Of a DNA stretch of 64,000 nt, positions 8,364 through 16,407 are shown one piece after another. Made by a program: the position numbers and the translations under genes. Source of the stretch: Myxococcales bacterium (GTDB lineage: Bacteria; Myxococcota_A; Bradymonadia; UBA7976; UBA1532); assembly GCA_020633465.1 (NCBI GenBank), contig JACKDN010000003.1, positions 62,001 to 126,000 on the forward strand. The letters are read 5' to 3'. Numbering within the stretch: position 1 is the first letter of the stretch; each line of letters opens with the position of its first letter. The notes beneath the pieces are model-generated. The model was not told where the DNA came from. It saw only the letters and a program-made list of their open reading frames with translations, and made no database searches.

Positions 8364-9221
8364 TCAGAAGTCGAGGCCCAACTTGAAGGTGTAGGACTGC
8401 AGGCCCTTGGTCAGCACGATCTCGGGCGTGAAGTTGGCCGCGCCGAGGATGAAGCGCGAGCCCAGCACGAAGCGGTGCAGCACCTCGGTCTCTTCGGCGA
8501 ACACGAAGCTGCGCGCCGGATCGTCGGCCCGGCCGGGCGTCGAGTCGAGCACGCCGCTGCGGCCGAACGCCCACACCGGCTCGTAGGCCATGTAGGGCGC
8601 CACGTTGGCGACGCCGCCCGCGCCGAACGATCGGCTGATGATGAAGTCGAGGCCCACCGTGGTCAGGTCGAGATCCGACGAGCCCACCATGCGGTTGAGG
8701 GCCGCGCGCACGGCGAGGTCGACCGGGAAGGCGTCGATGGCCTCGTTGGGCGCCACCTTCACCATGCCGCCGAAGGCGAAGAGCTCGCTGTCGACCAGCC
8801 AGGTGGCGGTCGCGCCGATGTCGACGCTGTAGGGCAGGCCCTTCGTGAGGCCCAGGTGCAAGGTGTGCAGCAGCGGCTCGGGCGACTCGTCCTTGACCGC
8901 CTTCTGCCAGTAGTCCTCGTCCTGGTTGATGTTGGTGATCGAGTACGCGAAGTCGAACTGGAAGCCGTTGACGCCGGTGGTCTCGGCGGGCGCGAGCAGG
9001 CGCGGCGCGAAGGCCATGCCGTACTCGCGCACCAGGCTCCGGAAGGCGGACTGATCGGGCACCGGCGCGTCGCCGCAGGGCAAGGCGTCCGTGCTGCCCG
9101 AGCCGGTGCACAGGCGGCCCAGCACGGGATCGTTGTCCAGCGCGAAGGCCGGCGCCGCCGCCAGCGCGACGGCGACCATCGCGCAAAGCCCCAGACCTCG
9201 CCGCGGGCGGGAAAGCGACAC
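8364..9221 (-). CDS. Predicted secreted outer membrane beta-barrel-like protein of unknown function
   Basis: 285 residues. The start GTG at 9221 has a strong GGAGGGG ribosome-binding site five bases upstream. The product begins with a clear Sec signal peptide (MSLSRPRRGLGL, a hydrophobic stretch, cleavage near AFA-LD). The mature part is rich in alternating polar/hydrophobic stretches (FRFVLGSRFILGAANF-like), and the chain ends in phenylalanine (KLGLDF), the C-terminal signature of beta-barrel proteins inserted by BAM. A CxxxxxxxxxxC pair sits near the mature N-terminus. I recognise no family. It is convergent with the PHA-type regulator (14-base gap) and has its own strong promoter, which suggests a constitutively made envelope protein. 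Confidence 0.75.
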   Translation of the reverse strand: MSLSRPRRGLGLCAMVAVALAAAPAFALDNDPVLGRLCTGSGSTDALPCGDAPVPDQSAFRSLVREYGMAFAPRLLAPAETTGVNGFQFDFAYSITNINQDEDYWQKAVKDESPEPLLHTLHLGLTKGLPYSVDIGATATWLVDSELFAFGGMVKVAPNEAIDAFPVDLAVRAALNRMVGSSDLDLTTVGLDFIISRSFGAGGVANVAPYMAYEPVWAFGRSGVLDSTPGRADDPARSFVFAEETEVLHRFVLGSRFILGAANFTPEIVLTKGLQSYTFKLGLDF

Positions 9222-9267
9222 TGATGCCCCTCCGAGTCGACGTGCGCCGGGTGTTCCGGGCCCCGCG

Positions 9268-9296
9268 AGCGTAGGAGCGACCCCCCAGGCTGTCAA
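9268..9296 (-). promoter_or_regulatory. Strong sigma-70 promoter of the outer-membrane-like protein gene
   Basis: Minus strand: TTGACA (9296-9291), exactly 17 bases, TACGCT (9273-9268), 46 bases before the GTG start. This is one of the best promoters in the window. Confidence 0.65.
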
Positions 9297-9347
9297 GATT
9301 GGCGCGGGCGCGGGGTTTCGGGGCGCGGCGCGGCCCCCGAAACGCAG

Positions 9348-9375
9348 AAAGGCCCGCCGGTGAGGGCGGGCCTTT
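9348..9375 (-). terminator. Intrinsic terminator after tRNA-Ala
   Basis: Perfect 11-base inverted repeat AAAGGCCCGCC / GGCGGGCCTTT (9348-9358 and 9365-9375) with a six-base loop, 13 bases past the tRNA 3' end. On the minus strand it ends in TTTCTGCGTTT, a broken T-run. It is nearly symmetrical and could also work in the other direction. Confidence 0.75.
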
Positions 9376-9388
9376 CGAAGACACCGGG

Positions 9389-9461
<73 letters not shown>

Positions 9462-9473
9462 GGAAGCCGCGGC

Positions 9474-9502
9474 ACATTAGACCAACGCCCCCACCCTGTC
9501 AA
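9474..9502 (-). promoter_or_regulatory. Promoter of tRNA-Ala(CGC)
   Basis: Minus strand: TTGACA (9502-9497), exactly 17 bases, TAATGT (9479-9474), ending 12 bases before the mature tRNA 5' end. It has a consensus -35 box and good -10 ends, as expected for a stable RNA gene. Confidence 0.75.
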
Positions 9503-9555
9503 TCCTCTTTCGTCACGGTCGCCGCCGGGCCGCGACCCGTCTATCATCGCGCGCC

Positions 9556-10680
9556 GTGACGCCCACCCCCGACCGCCGCCGGCTGCGCCTGGCCGTGACC
9601 CTCGCGGTGACCCTGCCCGCCGCGGCCTTGCTGTGGGGCGCGCTGCAGCCGGGGGCCTTCGCCGCGGGCGTCGATCTGGCCGTGAAGCTGGCCTGCGCCG
9701 CGCTGCTCGCCTTCGCCTTCTTCGGCCTGGGCCGCGCCGGCTGGCTGCCGGACTTCCTCGCCCGCCGCCTGGTGAGCCTGGTGATCGTGCTCGTCGGCGC
9801 CAGCACCCTGGTGTTCGGGGCGCTGCGCGTGGCGCCGGGCGATCCCGTCGACTCGATCCTCGGCGAGCAGGCCAGCGCCGAAGCGCGCGCCGCGCTCACC
9901 GAGGCCCTGTGCCTCGACGCCCCGCTGCTGACCCAATACGACGACTGCTTCTGGGACACCGTGCTCGACGGCAGCCTGGGGCGCACCTTCGACGTGTCCC
10001 CCCAGCCGGTGATCGAGCTGGTGGCCGAGAACTTCCCCGCCACCGCCGAGCTGGCGCTGGCCGGGATGATCGTGGCGCTCTGCATCGCGCTGCCCCTGGG
10101 CCTGCTGGCGGCGCTGCGCCAGGCGACCTGGGTCGACCACACGGCCACCGGCTTCGCGATGCTGGGCGTCGCGGTGCCGGCCTTCTGGCTCGGCCCGATG
10201 CTGATCCTGGCCTTCACCGTGCACCTCGACTGGCTGCCCAGCCCGGCGCGCACCGATCAGCCCGTGGCCGCGCTGGTGCTGCCCGCGCTGACCCTGGGCA
10301 CCTCGCTGTCGGCCAAGCTGACCCGCATGGTGCGCAGCAGCCTGCTCGAGGTGATGGGCGACGAGTACGTGGTGACGGCCCGGGCCAAGGGCCTGCCCGA
10401 GCCGGTCATCCTGGTGAAGCACGTGCTGCGCAACGCGCTGATCCCCGTCGTGACGGTGATGGGCATCCAGTTCGGCGCCCTGCTGACCGGCGCCATCGTC
10501 ACCGAGAAGGTCTTCGCGCGCCCGGGCGTGGGCACGCTGCTGCTCGACGCCATCCAGACGCGCGACTATCCGACGGTGCAGGGCACCGTGCTGCTGATCG
10601 CCACCACCTACGTCACGGTGAACCTGCTGACCGACGTGCTCTACGCGGTGATCGATCCGCGCGTGCGGTTGGACGCGTGA
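9556..10680 (+). CDS. ABC transporter permease, dipeptide/oligopeptide type (DppB/OppB-like)
   Basis: 374-residue inner-membrane permease. The N-terminal region carries two extra hydrophobic stretches (residues ~10-55) before the usual family start LARRLVSLVIVLVGASTLVF, so it is longer than the typical ~310-340 residues. Family landmarks follow: FGALRVAPGDPVD, the cytoplasmic EAA loop (EVMGDEYVVTARAKGLPEPVILVKHVLRNALIP), and the C-terminal TEKVFARPGVGTLLLDAIQTRDYP. The start is GTG at 9556. It overlaps the DppC-like gene by four bases. No substrate-binding protein or ATPase gene is adjacent, so the rest of the transporter is encoded elsewhere and the substrate, nominally peptides or nickel, cannot be assigned. 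Confidence 0.9.
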   Translation: MTPTPDRRRLRLAVTLAVTLPAAALLWGALQPGAFAAGVDLAVKLACAALLAFAFFGLGRAGWLPDFLARRLVSLVIVLVGASTLVFGALRVAPGDPVDSILGEQASAEARAALTEALCLDAPLLTQYDDCFWDTVLDGSLGRTFDVSPQPVIELVAENFPATAELALAGMIVALCIALPLGLLAALRQATWVDHTATGFAMLGVAVPAFWLGPMLILAFTVHLDWLPSPARTDQPVAALVLPALTLGTSLSAKLTRMVRSSLLEVMGDEYVVTARAKGLPEPVILVKHVLRNALIPVVTVMGIQFGALLTGAIVTEKVFARPGVGTLLLDAIQTRDYPTVQGTVLLIATTYVTVNLLTDVLYAVIDPRVRLDA

Positions 10681-11510
10681 GCGCCCGCGGCCCGAGCCGG
10701 CTGGCGCGCCTGCCCTACTGGGCGGGGGGCGGTCTCTTGTGCCTGCTGCTGCTGGCGGCCGTCTTCGCGCCCTGGCTGGCGCCCTTCCCCGTCGATCGCT
10801 ACGACCTGATCAACGACCTCGCCCCGCCCGACGGCACCCACTGGCTAGGCACCGACGAGAACGGCGTCGACCTGCTGTCGCTCATCATCTGGGGCGCGCG
10901 CGTGGCGGCCCTGGTCGGCTTCGGTACCGTCACGCTGTGCGCCACCGTCGGCGTCACGCTCGGCGCGATCAGCGGCTACTACGGCGGGCTGGTGGACGAG
11001 GTGCTGATGCGCGTCATCGACGTGCTGATGGCGTTCCCGGGCATCCTGCTGGCGATCCTGATCATCGCGGTCACGCGCGAGCCCTCGGTCACCGCGGTCG
11101 TCTTCGCCCTCAGCGCGACCGGCTGGGCGGGCTACGCGCGGCTGGTGCGCGGGCAGGTGCTGTCCCTGCGCGAGCGCCCCTTCGTGCAGGCGGCCCGCGC
11201 GATGGGCGCCCGGGGGCCCTGGATCATCACGCGCCACCTGCTGCCGAACGTGATGGCGCCGGTCATCGTGCAGGCCACCTTCGGCGTCGCCGGCGCCATC
11301 CTGGCCGAGGCCGGCCTCAGCTTCCTGGGGCTGGGCCCCGACGGCGTGCCCTCGTGGGGCGCGCTGCTCGACCAGGGCGCGCGCTACTTCCTGGTCAGCG
11401 AGCACCTCGCCTTGTTCCCCGGCCTGGCCATCGTGGGCACCGTCCTCGGCATCAACCTGCTCGGCGACGCACTGCGCGACCGCTGGGATCCGCGCCGCGC
11501 GGGCGCCTGA
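10677..11510 (+). CDS. ABC transporter permease, dipeptide/oligopeptide type (DppC/OppC-like)
   Basis: 277 residues, the second permease of the same transporter. One N-terminal helix (GGLLCLLLLAAVFAPWLAPF) precedes the OppC-type motif DGTHWLGTDENGVDLLSLIIWGAR. The family core follows (AISGYYGGLVDEVLMRVIDVLMAFPGILLAI), then the EAA loop near LRERPFVQAARAMGARGPWIITRHLLPN, and GLSFLGLGPDGVPSWGALLDQG near the C-terminus. The GTG at 10677 overlaps the upstream stop (GTGA), giving tight coupling and a 1:1 product ratio. The stop is followed 12 bases later by the promoter of nagZ, so the transporter operon seems to hold only the two permeases. Confidence 0.92.
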   Translation: MSARGPSRLARLPYWAGGGLLCLLLLAAVFAPWLAPFPVDRYDLINDLAPPDGTHWLGTDENGVDLLSLIIWGARVAALVGFGTVTLCATVGVTLGAISGYYGGLVDEVLMRVIDVLMAFPGILLAILIIAVTREPSVTAVVFALSATGWAGYARLVRGQVLSLRERPFVQAARAMGARGPWIITRHLLPNVMAPVIVQATFGVAGAILAEAGLSFLGLGPDGVPSWGALLDQGARYFLVSEHLALFPGLAIVGTVLGINLLGDALRDRWDPRRAGA

Positions 11511-11521
11511 GAGCCCCCGCG

Positions 11522-11550
11522 TTGCAGGTGCGGGGTGCACTTGCTATGGT
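11522..11550 (+). promoter_or_regulatory. Sigma-70 promoter of nagZ (extended -10)
   Basis: TTGCAG at 11522-11527, a 17-base spacer, TATGGT at 11545-11550 preceded by TGC, which makes an extended -10 element. It lies 56 bases upstream of the ATG. Confidence 0.5.
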
Positions 11551-11605
11551 CCCGCGCTCGACTGCGCCTGCGGTCGGCGACGGACCCACGGCACCGAGGG
11601 GATCG

Positions 11606-12703
11606 ATGGCGGAGACCAGCCAACTGAAGCGGCGCATCGGCCAGCGGGTGATCTTCGGCTTCCCCGGCACGCGCGTGCCGCCCGAGCTCGCGCGCCTCGA
11701 CGAAGAGTGGGGCATCGGCGGCTACATCCTGTTCAAGCGCAACTGCGAGCAGTTCGAGCAGCTGATGGATCTGACCGAGGAGCTCTGGCAGATGGGCCAG
11801 GGCACCCCGCCCTTCATCGGCATCGATCACGAGGGCGGCCAGGTGCACCGGCTGCCCGAGCCCTTCACGCTGTTCCCCGACATGGGGCACCTGGGGCAGG
11901 TCAGCTCGGTGTCGGTGGCCTACGAGGTGGGCGCGGTCATCGGGCGCGAGCTCACCGCGAGCGGGTTCAACCTGAACTTCGCGCCGGTGCTCGACATCGA
12001 CAGCAACCCCGACAACCCGGTCATCGGGCGCCGCGCCATCTCGAGCGATCCCGCCAAGGTCGCGTCGCTGGCCAAGGCGGTCATCCGCGGCCTGCACGAC
12101 AACGCGATCATCGCCTGCGGCAAGCACTTCCCCGGCCACGGCGACACGCGCGAGGACAGCCACGAGACGCTGCCGATCTGCGATCTGGACGCCGAGCGGC
12201 TGAAGAGCGTCGAGCTGCTGCCCTACCGCGAGCTGGTCACCCCGTCGTCGCCGCAGCTCGACATGGTGATGACCGCGCACGTGAAGTACCCGAAGGTCGA
12301 TCCCGACCACATGGCCACCACCAGCCGCACCATCATCCAGGAGCTGCTGCGCATGGAGCTGGGCTTCAAGGGCCTGGTGGTGACCGACGACCTCGAGATG
12401 AAGGCCGTCACCGGCACGATCGGCATCGAGGACGCCACGCGGCAGGCGCTCGAGGCGGGCGTCGACCTGTTCCTCGTGTGCCACTCGATCGACGAGCAGG
12501 TGAAGGTGCTCGAGACGCTGCTCGACGAGGCCGAGAAGGGCAACTTCCCGCGGCACCTGTGGGAGCGCGGCTACAAGCGCGTGCGCGACGTCAAGGCGCG
12601 CCACTTCCGCGTGCTGCGCACGGTCGACCGAGTGCACGCGCGCGAGCTGGTGGGCAACCGCGAGCACCAGCGCATCTCGCGCCGCCTCAAGGACGGCAAG
12701 TAG
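11606..12703 (+). CDS. nagZ: Beta-N-acetylhexosaminidase, glycoside hydrolase family 3 (NagZ type)
   Basis: 365 residues, cytoplasmic (no signal peptide). NagZ removes N-acetylglucosamine from anhydro-muropeptides during peptidoglycan recycling. Visible landmarks: IGIDHEGGQVHRL (residues 71-83), FNLNFAPVLDIDSNP (121-135), the NagZ signature KHFPGHGDTREDSHETLP (173-190) carrying the loop His, and VTDDLEMKAVTG (259-270) with the nucleophile Asp (probably D261). The length is close to E. coli NagZ plus a charged C-terminal extension (HQRISRRLKDGK). GAGGGG just upstream supports the ATG at 11606. Its last 17 bases overlap the convergent tlyA gene. Other GH3 activities cannot be excluded, but the KHFPGHGDT motif favours NagZ. 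Confidence 0.88.
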   Translation: MAETSQLKRRIGQRVIFGFPGTRVPPELARLDEEWGIGGYILFKRNCEQFEQLMDLTEELWQMGQGTPPFIGIDHEGGQVHRLPEPFTLFPDMGHLGQVSSVSVAYEVGAVIGRELTASGFNLNFAPVLDIDSNPDNPVIGRRAISSDPAKVASLAKAVIRGLHDNAIIACGKHFPGHGDTREDSHETLPICDLDAERLKSVELLPYRELVTPSSPQLDMVMTAHVKYPKVDPDHMATTSRTIIQELLRMELGFKGLVVTDDLEMKAVTGTIGIEDATRQALEAGVDLFLVCHSIDEQVKVLETLLDEAEKGNFPRHLWERGYKRVRDVKARHFRVLRTVDRVHARELVGNREHQRISRRLKDGK

Positions 12704-13436
12704 CCCACAGCACGAACTCGACGTTGCCGCGCGTGCCCTCGAGGCTCGAGCGCACCGTCCCCCGCGGGACCAGCCCCACCTCGACCACCGCCGCCTCGAC
12801 CCGCCGGCAGGCCTCGTCCCAGGCCGCGGGATCGCGCACGATGCCCCCCTCGCCGACGTCCGCCGCGTCCAGCTCGAACTGCGGCTTCACGAGCAGCAGC
12901 GCCTGGGCGGCGGGCGCGAGCAGCGGCACCGCCGGCGCCAGCAGCCGCCCCAGCGTGTTGAACGAGATGTCGGCCACCAGCAGATCGACGGGGTCGGGCA
13001 CGAGCTCGGCGGTCAGATCCTTCGCGTGCGTGCGCTCGAGGTTCACGACCCGGTCGTCGGTCTGCAGCGTCCAGTCGAGCAGGCCATAGCCCACGTCCAC
13101 CGCGTAGACCCGCCGCGCGCCGCGCTGCAGCAGGCAGTCGGTGAACCCGCCGGTGCTCGCGCCGAGGTCCAGCGCCACCAAGCCCGTCGGATCGACGCCG
13201 AAGTGGTCGAGCGCGCCGGCCAGCTTCACGCCGCCGCGGCTGACGTAGGCGTGGGCCTTTCGCCCCTTGACCCGCAGCGGCGCGTCCAGCGGCACGCGGT
13301 CGCCTGCCTTGTCCGCGCGGCGCTCGCCCACGACGACCTGCCCCGCCATGATCAGCGCGCGCGCCTTCGGCAGATCCGGCGCCAGGCCGCGCGCCACCAG
13401 CAGCGCGTCGATCCGCTCCTTGGGCGGGCGCGCCAC
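12687..13436 (-). CDS. tlyA: TlyA-family rRNA methyltransferase / hemolysin-like protein
   Basis: 249 residues. The N-terminal S4 RNA-binding domain (ERIDALLVARGLAPDLPKARALIMAGQVVVG) is joined to an FtsJ-like SAM methyltransferase domain whose glycine motif is LDLGASTGGFTDCLLQRGA (near residue 90), with VDVGYG and ADISFNTL further on and LLVKPQFE near 190. In actinobacteria TlyA 2'-O-methylates 16S and 23S rRNA and gives capreomycin sensitivity; here the rRNA role is inferred from homology. The GTG at 13436 begins one base after the ispA stop; a longer reading into ispA is disfavoured. It completes the xseA-xseB-ispA-tlyA operon. The 3' end overlaps nagZ by 17 bases. Confidence 0.88.
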   Translation of the reverse strand: MARPPKERIDALLVARGLAPDLPKARALIMAGQVVVGERRADKAGDRVPLDAPLRVKGRKAHAYVSRGGVKLAGALDHFGVDPTGLVALDLGASTGGFTDCLLQRGARRVYAVDVGYGLLDWTLQTDDRVVNLERTHAKDLTAELVPDPVDLLVADISFNTLGRLLAPAVPLLAPAAQALLLVKPQFELDAADVGEGGIVRDPAAWDEACRRVEAAVVEVGLVPRGTVRSSLEGTRGNVEFVLWATCRP

Positions 13437-13437
13437 G

Positions 13438-14262
13438 TCAGACGGTGCGGCGCGCGATCGTGTCGGCCAGCGCCGCCAGGGCCGCGCCCCCGTCACCGAG
13501 CGGCGCCAGGGCCGCCCGCGCCTCGGCGTGCACCGCGTCGCGCTTCGCGAGAGTGCCGTCCAGCCCCAGGTGGTGCAGGTAGCTGTTGCCGTCGCGCTCG
13601 GCGTCCTGCTCGGCGTCGAGCACGTCGTCGGTGATCTGGAACAGAAGGCCCAGCGCCGCGCCGTAGCGCCCGACGGCCGCCACGGTGTCCGCGTCCGCGC
13701 CGGCCGCGATGGCGCCCCCCTCGGCCGCCGCCCGGATCAGCGCGCCCGTCTTCCGCCGCTGCATCTGCTCGAGCGCGGCCAGCGTGCCGACGCCCCCGAT
13801 GTCCTCGACCTGCCCGCCGACCATGCCGCCGCCGCCCGCCGCCACGCCGAGCAGCGTGACGAGCCGCGCGGTGCGCTCGGCCGGCGCGTCGGCGGCGCCC
13901 AGCGTGCGGAAGGCCTCGGTCAGCAGGGCGTCGCCGGCGAGGATCGCGGTGGCCTCGTCGAACTGCACGTGGCACGTCGGCCGGCCCCGCCGCTCGTCGT
14001 CGTCGTCCATCGCCGGCAGATCGTCGTGCACCAGGCTGTAGGTGTGGATCATCTCCACCGCCATCGCCCAGGGCAGCGCCGCCGCCGCGTCCCCGCCCAC
14101 GGCCTCGGCGGCCATCAGCGCCAGCACCGGCCGCACCCGCTTGCCGCCGCCGAACAGCGTGTAGCGGCACGCCTCGACCAGCGCCGGCGGCCAGTCCGCC
14201 CAGCCCGCCGCGTGGGCCTCGAGGGCGGCGTCGAAGCGCGCGCGCAGCGCGTCGAGGCTCAC
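13438..14262 (-). CDS. ispA: Polyprenyl diphosphate synthase, farnesyl diphosphate synthase type (IspA)
   Basis: 274 residues. The enzyme condenses isopentenyl diphosphate with allylic diphosphates to make C15 (possibly longer) isoprenoid chains for undecaprenol and quinones. GGGKRVRPVLAL (38-49) binds isopentenyl diphosphate. The first Asp-rich motif is HDDLPAMDDDD (79-89) and the second is DDVLD (212-216). KTGALIR (171-177) is the conserved mid-helix Lys/Thr block. The ATG at 14262 overlaps the xseB stop by four bases. The common neighbour dxs is absent between ispA and tlyA. Chain length cannot be settled from sequence alone, but length and context fit FPP synthase. Confidence 0.93.
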   Translation of the reverse strand: MSLDALRARFDAALEAHAAGWADWPPALVEACRYTLFGGGKRVRPVLALMAAEAVGGDAAAALPWAMAVEMIHTYSLVHDDLPAMDDDDERRGRPTCHVQFDEATAILAGDALLTEAFRTLGAADAPAERTARLVTLLGVAAGGGGMVGGQVEDIGGVGTLAALEQMQRRKTGALIRAAAEGGAIAAGADADTVAAVGRYGAALGLLFQITDDVLDAEQDAERDGNSYLHHLGLDGTLAKRDAVHAEARAALAPLGDGGAALAALADTIARRTV

Positions 14263-14486
14263 GGCGAGGGCTCCGCGAGCGTGCGCCGCAGCTCCTCGAC
14301 CTTCTTCTCGGCGCCGTCGAGCAGCCCGCTGCCCTGCCGCGCCAACCCCACGCCGCGCTCGTACAGCGCCAGCGCCTCTTCGAGCGGCAGCTCGCCGCCC
14401 TCGAGCCGGGCCACCAGCCCCTCGAGCTCGTCCACGATCGCCTCGAACTTCGGCGCCTCGGCGGCGGCCGCCTGCTTGTCGCTCAT
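14259..14486 (-). CDS. xseB: Exodeoxyribonuclease VII small subunit XseB
   Basis: 75 residues, the small subunit that coats the XseA helices in the ssDNA exonuclease VII complex used in mismatch repair and processing of quinolone damage. The typical core is FEAIVDELEGLVARLEGGEL-PLEEALALYERGVGLARQG. The ATG at 14486 overlaps the xseA stop (14483-14485), and the stop overlaps the ispA start, so all three genes are translationally coupled. The length is normal for the family. Confidence 0.95.
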   Translation of the reverse strand: MSDKQAAAAEAPKFEAIVDELEGLVARLEGGELPLEEALALYERGVGLARQGSGLLDGAEKKVEELRRTLAEPSP

Positions 14487-15913
14487 CGGTCCTCGCTGTC
14501 CGTCGCTGGCGCCGTCGCGCGCACCTCGGCGCGCACCCGACCCCGGTGCAGCATGATGTCCACGGTGTCGCCCGGTCGCACGGCGTCGTGCGCGCGGATC
14601 GGCTTCCCGTCGTGCAGGGTGATGCTGTAGCCCCGCTCGAGCGCGGCCAGCGGCGACACGCCGCCCAGGCGCGCCAACAGCTCGCGCCAGTCGGCGCGGC
14701 GACCGGGCACGCGGCGCGCGAGATCGGCCTCCAGGCGCTCGGTCAGCGCCCGCAGGCGCGTCCGCCGCGCCGTCGTGAGCGTCGGCGCCGCCGCCTGCAG
14801 GCGGCTCGCCGCCCCGGTCAGACGCCGCCGCGCGTCGGCGACCCGCGCCCCCGGCTCGGCCGCGCGCACCCGACCATCCAGCCGGCGCAGCCGCGCGCGC
14901 TCGGTCTCGAGGCGCGCGTCCATCGCCCGCGTCAGCCGCTCGCCCAGCCGGTGCAGCGCCAGCCGCCGATCGTGAAACGCGAGCCCGCGCGCGAGCAGCT
15001 GCTCCAGATGCGCCAGCCGCCGCCGCCGGCGGTCCAGCCGCGCCTCGAGCGCGCGATCCAGCCGCTCGATGGTCGCGTCCAGCCAGGCCAGCAGCTGATC
15101 GCGCTCGGGCACGGCCGCCTCGGCCGCCGCCGAGGGCGTCGGGGCCCGCAGATCGGCCACCAGATCGGCGATGGTCGTGTCCGTCTCGTGCCCCACCGCG
15201 CTGATGACCGGCACCGGGCAGGCGGCGAGGGCGCGCGCGACGACCTCCTCGTTGAAGGCCCACAGATCTTCCATGCTGCCGCCGCCGCGACCGACGATGA
15301 CGACGTCGACGCCCGGCGCCCGCGCCACCGTGGCCAGCGCCGCCGCGACCTCGTCCGCCGCGCCCGGCCCCTGAACCCGCGCGGCGCACAGCACGATGGG
15401 GATCTGCGGCGCCCGCCGGTGGATCACCGCCTCGATGTCGCGCCGCGCCGCGCCGGTGGCGCTGGTGACGACGCCCACCTTGCGCGGCAGCATCGGCAGC
15501 CGCCGCTTGCGCCCCGCGTCGAACAGGCCCTCGGCGCCCAGCCGCTTCTTCAGCGCCTCGAAGGCCGCGTGCAGGCGCCCGGCGCCCGCCGGCTGCAGAT
15601 CCTCGATGACCAGCTGATAGCCGCCGCGCGGCGGGTAGACGCTGACGCGCCCGAAGGCGAGCACGCGATCCCCGATGTCCGGGTGGTAGCGCAGCCGCTG
15701 GACCGTCGTGCGCCAGACGACCGCGTCGATGCGCGCGTCGGCGTCCTTCAGCGTCAGGTAGGCGTGCCCGCTGCGGTGCAGCTTCAGCGCGCTCAGCTCG
15801 CCCTGCACCCAGATGTTGAACAGCCGCGCCTCGAGCAGATCCTTGATGCGCGCGGTCAGCTCACCGACGGAGAGCGGCTCGACGAGGGCGGTCTGGGAGG
15901 AGGGCGCCACCAC
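14483..15913 (-). CDS. xseA: Exodeoxyribonuclease VII large subunit XseA
   Basis: 476 residues, catalytic large subunit of the ssDNA-specific exonuclease. The N-terminal OB-fold (LSVGELTARIKDLLEARLFNIWVQGE, residues ~14-110) is followed by the catalytic domain: GVVTSATGAARRDI near 148, GRGGGSMEDLWAFNEE near 208, and VISAVGHETDTTIADLVADLRAPTPSAAAE near 235-265. A long Arg-rich coiled-coil region that binds XseB subunits follows, then the C-terminal segment LERGYSITLHDGKPI. The start is GTG at 15913. The 41-base gap to the upstream secreted-protein gene suggests it may share transcripts with the sigma-factor operon. Confidence 0.95.
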   Translation of the reverse strand: MVAPSSQTALVEPLSVGELTARIKDLLEARLFNIWVQGELSALKLHRSGHAYLTLKDADARIDAVVWRTTVQRLRYHPDIGDRVLAFGRVSVYPPRGGYQLVIEDLQPAGAGRLHAAFEALKKRLGAEGLFDAGRKRRLPMLPRKVGVVTSATGAARRDIEAVIHRRAPQIPIVLCAARVQGPGAADEVAAALATVARAPGVDVVIVGRGGGSMEDLWAFNEEVVARALAACPVPVISAVGHETDTTIADLVADLRAPTPSAAAEAAVPERDQLLAWLDATIERLDRALEARLDRRRRRLAHLEQLLARGLAFHDRRLALHRLGERLTRAMDARLETERARLRRLDGRVRAAEPGARVADARRRLTGAASRLQAAAPTLTTARRTRLRALTERLEADLARRVPGRRADWRELLARLGGVSPLAALERGYSITLHDGKPIRAHDAVRPGDTVDIMLHRGRVRAEVRATAPATDSEDR

Positions 15914-15954
15914 GCCGCGGGTGTACCACGGCGCCCGCGGCGGTCACAGGGGGG

Positions 15955-16407
15955 TCAGAGCGGCCGCAGGTACAGCGCGAGGATGAGGATGCCGCCGTCG
16001 TGCTTGAAGCCGGCCTGATAGAACATGCGGTTCATCGGCAGCCGCACGTCGATGTCGACCTTGCTGTCGGGCACCGCGAACTTGATGTTGTGCTGATGTG
16101 CGCCCGCCGGCCCCTGGTAGGTGAAGCTGGCCGAGCGCCCGTTGGGCAGCACCACCTGCTCGGCCTGACCCTTCGTCAACTTCAGGTCGTGCTTGGCCAG
16201 CTGCTTGAACATCGTGTAGCCGCCGAAGGCCTTCTCGAGCGCGCCCTGCACCTTGCGCAGCGCAGGATCCTTGGCCCCGCCCGCCTTGGTGGCGTGGATG
16301 ACCGCGACCTTCAGCCGAACGTCGGCCGCCTTCGCCTGCGCCGCCCCCCCGAGCGTCACCAGCAGGCCGAGCGCCAGCGCCCAGCCCATGTGCTTGAACC
16401 CCAGCAT
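15955..16407 (-). CDS. Small secreted protein of unknown function in the ECF sigma operon
   Basis: 150 residues with a clear signal peptide (residues 1 to ~28, cleavage near AQA-KAADV). The mature chain is basic and contains many Lys and His residues (for example IHATKAGGAKDPALRK) and beta-strand-like stretches near the end (GGILILALYLRPL). I do not recognise the family. The ATG at 16407 overlaps the anti-sigma stop by one base (TGATG), so it is made together with the sigma/anti-sigma pair and could be the periplasmic sensor, target or effector of that pathway; this is inference from position. No cysteine is present. Confidence 0.75.
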   Translation of the reverse strand: MLGFKHMGWALALGLLVTLGGAAQAKAADVRLKVAVIHATKAGGAKDPALRKVQGALEKAFGGYTMFKQLAKHDLKLTKGQAEQVVLPNGRSASFTYQGPAGAHQHNIKFAVPDSKVDIDVRLPMNRMFYQAGFKHDGGILILALYLRPL

